A stretch of DNA of 11,542 nucleotides, taken from assembly GCA_934444485.1 (NCBI GenBank), contig CAKSCN010000080.1, positions 1 through 11,542 of the forward strand, written 5' to 3'. A program made the position numbers and the translations under genes. Position 1 is the stretch's first letter. Each line of letters opens with the position of its first letter. The DNA comes from an uncultured Eubacteriales bacterium. GTDB taxonomy: Bacteria > Bacillota > Clostridia > Oscillospirales > CAG-382. The notes beneath the pieces were generated by a model. The model was not told the DNA's origin, ran no database searches, and saw only the letters and a list, made by a program, of their open reading frames with translations. Shown here one piece after another: positions 1-6,326 of the stretch.

Positions 1-73
1 CGACAATGCCGATTGTGCGTTCTACATTTTCTCTCAGCTGATGAACAATACCCTGAAACAATCTGTTGGACAT
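1..73 (-). CDS. N-terminus of a possible PucR/CdaR-type regulator (partial)
   Basis: Only the first 24 codons are present; the gene continues past the left edge. It starts at ATG 71-73 with a GGAGGT Shine-Dalgarno at 81-86, seven bases upstream. The visible peptide begins MSNRLFQGIVHQLREN and continues to an IGIV segment. From memory, this opening resembles clostridial sugar-diacid (PucR/CdaR-like) helix-turn-helix regulators, which begin with a short amphipathic helix before an 'IGVID' strand. That is a recollection from a very short peptide, not a domain match. It lies 16 bases after the stop of the upstream membrane-protein gene, so it is probably the last visible member of the prmA operon. 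Confidence 0.5.
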   Translation of the reverse strand, partial: MSNRLFQGIVHQLRENVERTIGIV

Positions 74-89
74 TTTATTTACCTCCGAT

Positions 90-863
90 TCAATTTAATA
101 CTTTAACTGTGTAGTAGACTGTTGCTGCGACAAACTGAATAAGCATAACGATCAGTGCGACCGCCGGGGTAACAGACTGAACGGTTAAGAGTACAACGGC
201 GAGAGCCGCAAAGAAGAATGCCGACACCGCAAAGGGCCAAAGTATGAAGCCCTCTTTTCCGGCAGACTTTTTGGCACGGTAGATGAGGAAGCAAACAACC
301 GCAATGGCGGCGATTCCGACAGCCTTGAGAACGGTGTTGAGCAAAGGTCTGCTTGCCGCACCGACGCCGAACAGCGACCAAATGTTGTAGCAGAGAACAA
401 CATTGAAGAGGTAGAAGTATACGAAATCTCTGTTGTAGAACTTCGTGACATAGTAAAACGCACCGCATACGGCAGTTGCAACGAGAAGCTTTAAGGAGCT
501 TGCGTCTATGCTGTAAATGAAGCAGTAGAGCGTGCAGAAACCGGTGATGCTCAAAAGGTTGAGACTCGAAATGTATCTGAGCGATTCGTCAAGCTTTTTG
601 TTGCGGCATATGAAATAGTACACTGCGGCGGCAACCGTCAGAACTCCGAACACGAATAAGAGCTGAACGTGACCGTAGGCGTAGGGGAGCCACGACGCCG
701 TCATTTTGGAGAAGGTTCTTCCTCCGATTTCGTCAATTCTCAGGGTGAACAGCACGACAGCGCAAAGCATAAGGAACAGCACTGATGATTTAAAGAAGCT
801 GATATCCTCAACGAGCTTGTTTCTCTCGCTGCGAACAGCACTCTTTTTTGTCTTTTTTGCCAT
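90..863 (-). CDS. Polytopic membrane protein of unknown function
   Basis: I do not recognise a named family. The 257-residue protein begins with a basic cytoplasmic tail (MAKKTKKSAVRSERNK) and then has about eight hydrophobic segments, near residues 25-42, 60-84, 96-116, 120-140, 146-166, 178-197, 206-228 and 230-254. Soluble loops are short, and I see no catalytic motif or charged cluster suggesting a transporter or protease. The start is ATG 861-863 because AGGAG at 873-877 is nine bases upstream; an in-frame TTG two codons earlier (867-869) is only three bases from that site. It follows rsmE by 31 bases and precedes the partial gene by 16, so it is very likely co-transcribed with prmA and rsmE. 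That neighbourhood suggests housekeeping conservation but does not reveal its job. Confidence 0.8.
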   Translation of the reverse strand: MAKKTKKSAVRSERNKLVEDISFFKSSVLFLMLCAVVLFTLRIDEIGGRTFSKMTASWLPYAYGHVQLLFVFGVLTVAAAVYYFICRNKKLDESLRYISSLNLLSITGFCTLYCFIYSIDASSLKLLVATAVCGAFYYVTKFYNRDFVYFYLFNVVLCYNIWSLFGVGAASRPLLNTVLKAVGIAAIAVVCFLIYRAKKSAGKEGFILWPFAVSAFFFAALAVVLLTVQSVTPAVALIVMLIQFVAATVYYTVKVLN

Positions 864-894
864 AGTCAAATTCTCCTATTCTGTTTATTATTCT

Positions 895-1650
895 TCATTC
901 AAGATTCCGGGTACGGAACATCACTGCCGAAAGAACCGCAATCGGAGCCGTTTCCGTCCGCAGTATTCTCTTTCCGAGAGATACCGTTGCGATGCCGTTT
1001 TTGCGGAAAAGCTCCGCTTCTTCGTCGGAAAGACCGCCCTCGCTCCCTATAAGGAATGAGATTGATGCGGCATTGCCGGAAGAGTCAAGCTTTTCGGAAT
1101 TTGAGTCGAGATACGCTCTGAGCGAAACCTCTGTTTCTTTTTCGTAACACACGAATGAGAGCGTGCTTTCTGCCATTTCTCCGACAGCCTCGCTTACCGT
1201 CCGCACATCGGAAACAAGCGGAATTCTCGCCCGTCCGCACTGTTTAGCCGCTTCAAGTGCTATCTTTCTCCACCGCTCGCATTTTTTCTGCATTGATTTT
1301 TCGTCCGGCCTCGAAACGCACCTTTCGGTCAGCACCGGTACAATTTTCACTGCGCCGAGCTCAACCGCTTTCTGCACTATCGTGTCGAACTTGTCGCCTT
1401 TCGTGAGAGCCTGATAAACCGTCACGGCAACCGTCGGCTCGCATTCGGAGGGGTGAGAAGAAATAACCTTGAGTGTCACCTCGGTGTCCGTGAGCTTTTC
1501 AACCGTGCATTCGTATTCCGTGTTGAAAAAGTCGCACACGGTGACGTTCTCGCCGGGCTTCATGCGGAGCGAACGTGTCATATGACGTGCGTCCTCGCCG
1601 GTCATGACTATCCTCTCGCCGCTTACTTTGTCGGTAAAAAATCTCGGCAT
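895..1650 (-). CDS. rsmE: 16S rRNA (uracil(1498)-N(3))-methyltransferase RsmE
   Basis: RsmE uses S-adenosylmethionine to methylate N3 of U1498 (E. coli numbering) of 16S rRNA on the 30S subunit. The 251-residue length is normal. It opens with the family's MPRFF, followed by a small N-terminal RNA-binding domain (about 1-70), then the SPOUT trefoil-knot domain. Visible family marks are the ALTKGDKFD segment (81-89), KAVELGA (94-100), the TER...SR segment (108-114), EAAKQCGR (133-140), the SAM-loop GSEGGLSDEE (202-211; usually GPEGG) and LGKRILRTETA (225-235). The start is ATG 1648-1650, only six bases after the prmA stop, with AGAGG at 1661-1665 inside the end of prmA, so translation is probably coupled. 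prmA-rsmE adjacency is common in Firmicutes. Confidence 0.96.
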   Translation of the reverse strand: MPRFFTDKVSGERIVMTGEDARHMTRSLRMKPGENVTVCDFFNTEYECTVEKLTDTEVTLKVISSHPSECEPTVAVTVYQALTKGDKFDTIVQKAVELGAVKIVPVLTERCVSRPDEKSMQKKCERWRKIALEAAKQCGRARIPLVSDVRTVSEAVGEMAESTLSFVCYEKETEVSLRAYLDSNSEKLDSSGNAASISFLIGSEGGLSDEEAELFRKNGIATVSLGKRILRTETAPIAVLSAVMFRTRNLE

Positions 1651-1656
1651 ACCGTG

Positions 1657-2646
1657 TCAACCTCTGTCGGGGGCGTGACGGAACACGATAGCCGCCCAAC
1701 CGTCGTTGTCATTAAACTCGACCGTCGCAAATCCCTTTGAGAGAAGTGCGCTTTCAACTTCCTTCGCACGCTCCGAGATAATGCCTGAGCATATCAGAAC
1801 GCCGTCCTCGGCGAGTACATCACGGAACATCGGAGCCATCATTATTATGATATCCGAAACGATGTTAGCCGCAATTATGTCGTACTTCTTTTCACGCACC
1901 CTACCGAGAAGAGCACTGTCGAGAAGAACATTGCCGCAGTACGGATGAAACTTACTGTCCGGAATTTTGTTGAGTGCGGCATTCTCTGTCGCTATTCTTA
2001 TCGAGTTTTCCTCAATGTCAACCGCCGTCACGTCAACCTCGGGGTTTAAGAGGTTTGCCGCAATTCCGAGTATGCCGCTTCCGCATCCCATATCGAGGAG
2101 CGTTTTTGTATCGGGTGTAACGTACTTCTCAATCGCCTCAAGGCAGAGCCTCGTTGTCATGTGAGAACCTGTGCCGAAAGAAGACGACGGATCTATTTCG
2201 AGTATCGTTCTGCCTTCGGGGTTGTCATAGCTTTCCCACGTCGGCTTTATCGCAATTTTTTCACCGACAGTAAACGGCTTGAAGTACTGCTTCCAGTTGT
2301 TTTCCCAGTCCTCGTCGGCAATTTTCGTTATGTCAACCTCAAGACGTCCGAATACGCCGTCCTTGTCCTCCGACTTAAGCCTTGCGAGAGACTTTCGTAT
2401 TTCGGAGAGTCTGTCACGTCCCTGAGCGTTGTCGGGAAGATAGAACGTCACCTTTGTTTCGCAGTTGCGAAGACGGAAAAGGTCGTCCTCAATATAGTCC
2501 CAGTATACCTCACGGCGTTCGAGAAAATCGTTGAAGTCACGGCTGTCTTCGACGGAATATCCGGTGATGTCGTTCAAAAGAAGAATGCCGGCAACGGCGT
2601 CAATTCCCTCAGTCGTTGTGTATACGGCTGCTTCGGTCCAAAACAT
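1657..2646 (-). CDS. prmA: Ribosomal protein L11 methyltransferase PrmA
   Basis: PrmA is a SAM-dependent enzyme that methylates amino groups of ribosomal protein L11. The 329 residues show an N-terminal substrate-recognition region (about 1-110, opening FWTE..VYTT as in other Firmicute PrmA) and a class I Rossmann methyltransferase domain. Key marks are FGTGSH (157-162), a PrmA signature, the SAM-binding DMGCGSG (185-191), the acidic end of strand 2 in VDIEENS (209-215) and the AANI segment (259-262) with its conserved Asn. The ATG at 2644-2646 is the only sensible start because an in-frame TGA lies three codons upstream. The Shine-Dalgarno is poor: AAAGGA sits about 13-14 bases away. It is the first gene of the operon, behind a consensus promoter and a structured leader. 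Confidence 0.96.
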   Translation of the reverse strand: MFWTEAAVYTTTEGIDAVAGILLLNDITGYSVEDSRDFNDFLERREVYWDYIEDDLFRLRNCETKVTFYLPDNAQGRDRLSEIRKSLARLKSEDKDGVFGRLEVDITKIADEDWENNWKQYFKPFTVGEKIAIKPTWESYDNPEGRTILEIDPSSSFGTGSHMTTRLCLEAIEKYVTPDTKTLLDMGCGSGILGIAANLLNPEVDVTAVDIEENSIRIATENAALNKIPDSKFHPYCGNVLLDSALLGRVREKKYDIIAANIVSDIIIMMAPMFRDVLAEDGVLICSGIISERAKEVESALLSKGFATVEFNDNDGWAAIVFRHAPDRG

Positions 2647-2664
2647 AAAATGTCAGTTGTCCTT

Positions 2665-2747
2665 TCCGCACAAAAAACGCTCCGCACACCGACCGTCAAA
2701 TCTTCGATTTCCGAACCCAAACTCTTCGTCATTCGGTGCTGTGCGGA
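2665..2747 (-). promoter_or_regulatory. Structured prmA leader, possible attenuator
   Basis: The leader between the predicted prmA start of transcription (near 2775) and its ATG holds a hairpin. Arm TCCGCACA (2747 to 2740) pairs perfectly with TGTGCGGA (2688 to 2681). An inner ACCG/CGGU helix continues the stem across an internal loop. The 38-nt loop contains its own AAATC-GAA-GATTT hairpin (2698-2710). Three bases after the stem comes a run of six T (2672-2677), as in an intrinsic terminator. A second exact TGTGCGGA copy (2672 to 2665) abuts the AAAGGA Shine-Dalgarno, so the same 5' arm could pair there instead. The pairing is read directly from the sequence; regulation is inference, and the large loop makes it a weak terminator at best. 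The rest of the 2647-3008 intergenic region holds the divergent promoters described separately. Confidence 0.45.
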
Positions 2748-2781
2748 TACGCTCAAATACCCTTTGACCTTAATCCTCTAC

Positions 2782-2810
2782 ATTTTACCCCCTTTTATGC
2801 AAATTGTCAA
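2782..2810 (-). promoter_or_regulatory. Sigma-A promoter of the prmA operon
   Basis: On the minus strand, a perfect -35 TTGACA (2805-2810) is followed by a 17-base spacer and -10 TAAAAT (2782-2787). Transcription should start near 2775, giving a leader of about 130 nt before prmA. Confidence 0.85.
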
Positions 2811-2851
2811 GGGGGCAAGAGAACTATTTTATTAAATGTTCACAATTTGTT

Positions 2852-2867
2852 TGCACACTTTTGTGCA
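2852..2867. promoter_or_regulatory. Perfect dyad TGCACA-N4-TGTGCA, possible operator
   Basis: TGCACACTTTTGTGCA is a perfect 6-bp inverted repeat around a 4-base centre. It lies about 42 bases upstream of the prmA -35 and about 140 bases upstream of dapA, in the AT-rich divergent intergenic region. Its size and position suit a dimeric repressor or activator, but no regulator can be named from it. It lacks a T-run, so it is not an intrinsic terminator. Confidence 0.35.
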
Positions 2868-2901
2868 GATAGCATAACACATACAAAATCAGCGTGCCTA
2901 A

Positions 2902-2974
2902 TTGGCAATGACAGGCAATTTTTCAGTATAAAATGACGAAAACCGCACACACATTATGCCCTTCGGAATATAAT
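2902..2974 (+). promoter_or_regulatory. Candidate dapA promoter region
   Basis: No single site is convincing. A perfect -10 TATAAT occurs at 2969-2974, 34 bases before the dapA ATG, but it lacks a recognisable -35 (the hexamer at 17-base spacing is CACACA). A second option is TTGGCA (2902-2907) with TATAAA (2927-2932), whose 19-base spacer is long. Ribosome binding would use AAAGGG at 2991-2996, 12 bases before the ATG, which is weak. Confidence 0.35.
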
Positions 2975-3008
2975 AAAAATATACATAACGAAAGGGACGG
3001 TAACTGCC

Positions 3009-3908
3009 ATGGCACTGTTTAAAGGAGCGGCAACGGCACTTGTGACGCCGTTTACGGAAAACGACGAGATAGACTATGCGTCTTTCGCCGACATTATAGA
3101 ATATCAGATAGGCGAGGGCATAGACGCTCTTGTCGTCTGCGGAACTACGGGCGAATCGGCGACACTGACGATAAGGGAGCGAAAGGAGCTTATTGCCTTT
3201 GCAGTGAGCGTCGCCGACGGAAGAGTACCCGTCATAGCCGGTACCGGAAGCAACAGCACATACCGCACCGTGTCGCTTTCCGAGGACGCCGCAAACGCCG
3301 GAGCGGACGGACTTCTCATCGTCACACCCTACTACAACCAGGCGTCGAGAAGCGGACTTATCGAGCATTACGAAACGGTGGCGAAAACCGTGCCTCTTCC
3401 GATAATCGTCTATAACGTCCCCTCGAGAACCGGACTCAACGTAAGTCCCGAGGTGTATGCCGAGCTTATGAAGATTGACAATATCGTCGGCATAAAGGAG
3501 GCGAACGGAAATGTTTCCTCCTGCGCAAAGACTCTTTCTCTCTGCCCGGACGCCGAAATATACTCCGGCAACGACGCAGACACGATTCCGATAATGTCTC
3601 TCGGCGGTCTCGGCGTCATATCGGTTGCGTCAAATATTTTGCCCCGTATGCTTTCCGATATGTGTCGGCTTTTTGAAAAAGGGGAGAACGCAAAAGCCGC
3701 AAGACTCCAGATAATGCTTTGTAAACTTAACGAATGTCTATTCAGTGAGGTAAACCCGATACCGGTGAAGTACGCAATGTCAAGACTCGGCTTCTGCGAA
3801 AACATTCTGCGGCTTCCGCTCACTCCGCTTTCGGATTACAATGCCGTGAAGCTCGACCGCTGCCTCGAAGAATTCTTTGCACCCGACGCTTTCGAGACTA
3901 AAATTTAA
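3009..3908 (+). CDS. dapA: 4-hydroxy-tetrahydrodipicolinate synthase DapA
   Basis: DapA condenses pyruvate with aspartate semialdehyde, the first committed step to diaminopimelate (cell wall), lysine and, in spore formers, dipicolinate. The 299 residues form one (beta/alpha)8 barrel of normal length. Visible active-site parts are GTTGES (45-50, with Thr46/Thr47), YY (108-109), Tyr135 and Arg140 in YNVPSRTG, and the Schiff-base Lys163 in GIKEANG. YSGND appears later, as usual. Positions equivalent to E. coli lysine-site His53, His56 and Glu84 are Ile55, Arg58 and Arg86, so feedback inhibition by lysine is probably lost, as in several Gram-positive enzymes (inference from alignment by eye). It stands alone on the plus strand, without dapB, and its stop overlaps the stop of the convergent methyltransferase gene. 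Confidence 0.97.
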   Translation: MALFKGAATALVTPFTENDEIDYASFADIIEYQIGEGIDALVVCGTTGESATLTIRERKELIAFAVSVADGRVPVIAGTGSNSTYRTVSLSEDAANAGADGLLIVTPYYNQASRSGLIEHYETVAKTVPLPIIVYNVPSRTGLNVSPEVYAELMKIDNIVGIKEANGNVSSCAKTLSLCPDAEIYSGNDADTIPIMSLGGLGVISVASNILPRMLSDMCRLFEKGENAKAARLQIMLCKLNECLFSEVNPIPVKYAMSRLGFCENILRLPLTPLSDYNAVKLDRCLEEFFAPDAFETKI

Positions 3909-4720
3909 TGCCCGTTTTTTCTCATCGAACCCGATATCGCCATGCCGAAAATACTTGCGGCGTCTGCTGTCGGAAGAGAATAACGGACTGTATCTCTTGC
4001 GTAAGGTATGTGCAGAAGAGCGTCGGCGTTTTCGACAAACTCAGGAGAAATGCCCCTCTTTTCGCCGCCGATGAAGAGAATGAGCGGAGAGGGATATGCG
4101 TATTCGTCAGCTGGAACCGACGAGGACGACACCGCCGCACAGTCAAGAGCAATTCCGAGAGAGCGAAGCTTATCTATAAATGAAAGCCGCTTCTCAGGTG
4201 TGTCAAGCTCGGCAAGTGCGGTGGGACAAAGCTCGCTCGCCCCGGCGGATGACCTTGCAAGCACACCCGAGCATGAGGAGAAATCTCTTTTCGGAAGAAT
4301 TACTCCCGTTACTCCGAAAGCGTAAAGACTGCGCAAAGCATATCCGAGGTTGAAAGGGTCCTCTACACCGTCGAGAAAAACGATATATCCTTTTTCGGCG
4401 GCGCACTTTTCGAGAAGATCATCCGCCGTGTCGTATTTTCTTGCGCTCACCGCCGCCGCAACTCCGCCGTGAGAGTGACCGCCGTTCGGATCATGCTCCG
4501 CAACAAATGCGTCGATAACGTTTCTCTCGCAAAGCTCGTACTTAATTCCCCGTGCTTTCAGCGTGCCGACAAAGTGCGTTATCTTACGGTCACGCTTTTT
4601 GTACTTTCCGAGATCGACAAACACCGTTACTATCTTTCGTTTTCCTGCTTCGATTGCTGCGTTTACCGATATTATGCCCTCCAAGACCTCCGTTTTTTCC
4701 CCGTTCTCAAAAATGTTCAT
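3905..4720 (-). CDS. SpoU/TrmH-family RNA 2'-O-methyltransferase
   Basis: This family uses SAM to methylate ribose 2'-OH groups of rRNA or tRNA; the target here is unknown. The 271 residues comprise an N-terminal L30e-like substrate-binding domain (about 10-95, EGIISVNAAIEAGKRKI onward) and a SPOUT knot domain (112-271). Motif 1 is LDGVEDPFNLGYALR (116-130, with Asn124 and Arg130), motif 2 is LFIGGEKRGIS (215-225) and motif 3 runs from IPYARDT to IFG (238-259). Motif 3 reads SLPTADAAS where typical RlmB/TrmH proteins have SLNVSVAA, so the usual Asn is missing. I chose ATG 4718-4720, with GGAG about ten bases upstream and a promoter just before. Starting at 4825 would add 35 residues that run across the promoter and the terminator. 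Symbol withheld: RlmB-like, but divergent. Confidence 0.88.
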   Translation of the reverse strand: MNIFENGEKTEVLEGIISVNAAIEAGKRKIVTVFVDLGKYKKRDRKITHFVGTLKARGIKYELCERNVIDAFVAEHDPNGGHSHGGVAAAVSARKYDTADDLLEKCAAEKGYIVFLDGVEDPFNLGYALRSLYAFGVTGVILPKRDFSSCSGVLARSSAGASELCPTALAELDTPEKRLSFIDKLRSLGIALDCAAVSSSSVPADEYAYPSPLILFIGGEKRGISPEFVENADALLHIPYARDTVRYSLPTADAASIFGMAISGSMRKNGH

Positions 4721-4750
4721 TCCGAAAAGACTCCATTCGTAAACGTAAAA

Positions 4751-4779
4751 TTTATATTCAGACAAAAACGGGCTGTAAC
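4751..4779 (-). promoter_or_regulatory. Probable promoter of the SpoU-type methyltransferase gene
   Basis: On the minus strand, -35 GTTACA (4774-4779, four of six matches) is separated by 17 bases from -10 TATAAA (4751-4756, five of six). Transcription would start near 4744, leaving a leader of about 24 nt that carries the GGAG site. The -35 lies inside the 3' arm of the upstream terminator. Confidence 0.5.
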
Positions 4780-4801
4780 ATCGATAAAGGTGTACAACCC
4801 G
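4764..4801 (-). terminator. Intrinsic terminator after the MORN-protein gene
   Basis: On the minus strand, CGGGTTGTA (4801 to 4793) pairs with TACAGCCCG (4777 to 4769) in a 9-bp stem with one G-U pair, followed directly by five T (4768 to 4764). It begins 26 bases after the MORN gene stop. On the plus strand the same stem is followed by AG and then TTTTTA, so it could work in both directions. Confidence 0.75.
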
Positions 4802-4827
4802 AGTTTTTATTGCGTTGAATGTCACGG

Positions 4828-5604
4828 TTATGCAAGCGGCTTTCCGTTCTCAAAGTCGCCCTCGAAAATTCTGCCGGATGCGAAGATTATCCTGCCGTGA
4901 CCTGTTATTTCGTTGTTTGTGAAAGTACCCTCGTAGCGTGCGCCCTGCGCTTTCCACTCATACGTGCCGCTACCCTCACGCTTGTCTTTTACGAAGTTGC
5001 CTGTGTAAACGTCGCCGTTGCTGTAGGTTATTATTCCGTAGCCCTCCTTGAGGTCGTTTACAAAGTCGCCGTTGTAGACCGTTCCGTCAGCCCACGTGAA
5101 GATGCCTCTGCCGTTGCGAAGTCCGTTTGCGTATTCGCCGTTGTATTCCGCACCGTCGCAGTACTTGTACACACCCTCGCCGTGACGCTTTCCGTTTTGG
5201 AAGCCGCCCTCGTAAATATCGCCGTTCGAGAAGGTGTACGTTCCGTAATCGGACATTTTGTCGTTCTCGAATGTGCCGAAGTATACGTCGCCCGTTGCTT
5301 TGAAGGTGTACTTTCCGGTTCCGCTTCTGGTAAGCCCGGAGATATCGCCGTAGTAAACATCGCCGTTGCTGTAGGTAATTGTTGACTCCTTTGCGTCGAG
5401 AGAACCTTTAGAGCCGTCGGAATAGTATATCGTACCCTTGAGCGGCTGGAGATCCTTGTCAACCGTGCCGAAGTACTTAAGCTCGAGATCGGGGAGATTT
5501 ATGTATCTGTAGCCGAATCCGTACACTGCGCAGGCAATACATATAAGTATCGCAAGAGCTATGCACAAAACGGTCAAAACAAAGTTTTTCATACTCCGTA
5601 CCAT
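4828..5604 (-). CDS. Membrane-anchored MORN-repeat protein
   Basis: The 258-residue protein has one N-terminal membrane segment (about 7-30) after a basic start (MVRSMKN), so the rest should lie outside the membrane. Residues 40-83 look like degenerate repeats. From 84 on, seven complete MORN repeats and a final partial one start at 84, 108, 131, 154, 177, 200, 224 and 247, spaced 23-24 residues, each of the form Y-x-G-x-F-x-N-x-x-x-x-G-x-G-x-Y-x-x-x-x-G-D-x. MORN repeats fold as stacked beta hairpins and have been linked to lipid or protein binding; no enzyme domain is present. The ATG at 5604 follows the previous stop by five bases; ATG 5592 (Met5) is an alternative, and neither has an ideally spaced Shine-Dalgarno. 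Last gene before the terminator. Function unknown. Confidence 0.85.
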   Translation of the reverse strand: MVRSMKNFVLTVLCIALAILICIACAVYGFGYRYINLPDLELKYFGTVDKDLQPLKGTIYYSDGSKGSLDAKESTITYSNGDVYYGDISGLTRSGTGKYTFKATGDVYFGTFENDKMSDYGTYTFSNGDIYEGGFQNGKRHGEGVYKYCDGAEYNGEYANGLRNGRGIFTWADGTVYNGDFVNDLKEGYGIITYSNGDVYTGNFVKDKREGSGTYEWKAQGARYEGTFTNNEITGHGRIIFASGRIFEGDFENGKPLA

Positions 5605-5609
5605 ACCTT

Positions 5610-6278
5610 TCAGCGGGAATTATTGCTCGGTTCGAGCATCGAAAACTCTTCGTCGGAGCTGTCGTCGGCACCGTTCTTTGAGCCGGACGAACCGTCGGGA
5701 GTTTTTTCGGCGTTATTCGCATTGTCAGCCGAATTATTCTGCACGGCGTTTTCGGAAACGCTTTCCGTGCTTTCAGTATGCCTTGCATCATGCATTGCAT
5801 CGCCGGTATCGGTTCTCGCACCGATAATATTTATCATAAACGGAACAACAACCGTCGAAATCACCGCAACGACGAAGAAAAGAACCACCGTCAGAACAAG
5901 CACACCGAAGGTCGTGCCGCTGTCGCTGTAGCGCTTTTCGGCGACTTCGTACTTGTCATACGGAAGAAAATAACGCTGTTCCTCCGCTTTTTCGCGTATC
6001 AGAAGATCCCGTTCTCCTTGTGTCTCGGGAAAAACGACTCCGACGTATTTTCTCAGTCCGCAGCCTTCTTTGAGACATCTTTTCATAAATGCCGACGAAA
6101 CCTTACCGTAACCGAGTTCAGCAAGCGTCATGGCACTCGATTCGGAGACTGCTTTTTCGGCGATGAGCTTTCTCACAAGACCGCCCAGAAAACGCTTCGT
6201 GAAAAATGCGTAGACCGCACCGAGACAAATACCGAAAAACATCAGCCATACAATGGTTTCACTGTCAATATAAGGCAT
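5610..6278 (-). CDS. Two-TM protein with acidic Ser/Asn-rich tail, unknown function
   Basis: I do not recognise a named family. The 222-residue protein has a first membrane segment at about 9-28, followed by basic TKRF, a soluble middle of about 90 residues (30-120) containing YGKVSSAFMKRC and the LPYDKYEVAEKRY motif, a second membrane segment at about 124-147, and a 70-residue low-complexity tail rich in Ser, Asn, Asp and Glu. The positive-inside rule puts the middle domain in the cytoplasm and both ends outside. The start is ATG 6276-6278, served by AGGTGA at 6287-6292; an ATG eight codons upstream (6302) has no Shine-Dalgarno. It lies 48 bases after serS and five before the MORN gene, so it may work with the latter at the membrane. 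Confidence 0.78.
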   Translation of the reverse strand: MPYIDSETIVWLMFFGICLGAVYAFFTKRFLGGLVRKLIAEKAVSESSAMTLAELGYGKVSSAFMKRCLKEGCGLRKYVGVVFPETQGERDLLIREKAEEQRYFLPYDKYEVAEKRYSDSGTTFGVLVLTVVLFFVVAVISTVVVPFMINIIGARTDTGDAMHDARHTESTESVSENAVQNNSADNANNAEKTPDGSSGSKNGADDSSDEEFSMLEPSNNSR

Positions 6279-6286
6279 GGGAGCGG

Positions 6287-6292
6287 TCACCT
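6287..6292 (-). promoter_or_regulatory. Ribosome binding site fixing the start of the two-TM gene
   Basis: AGGTGA on the minus strand lies eight bases before ATG 6276-6278. It falls inside the extra codons of the longer ATG-6302 reading, so it favours the shorter 222-residue protein. Confidence 0.7.
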
Positions 6293-6326
6293 CGCATTTC
6301 ATTTACCGTACTTAAATTTTCGCTTA

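Noticed and set aside
2841..3008. Possible lysine riboswitch before dapA
   Set aside because: The region is shorter than a lysine riboswitch plus expression platform, and no multi-helix core is visible.
4828..5604. Lipoprotein signal in the MORN protein (Cys25 in CIAC)
   Set aside because: The -3 residue is Cys and -2 is Ile, which does not fit the lipobox; a plain membrane anchor is simpler.
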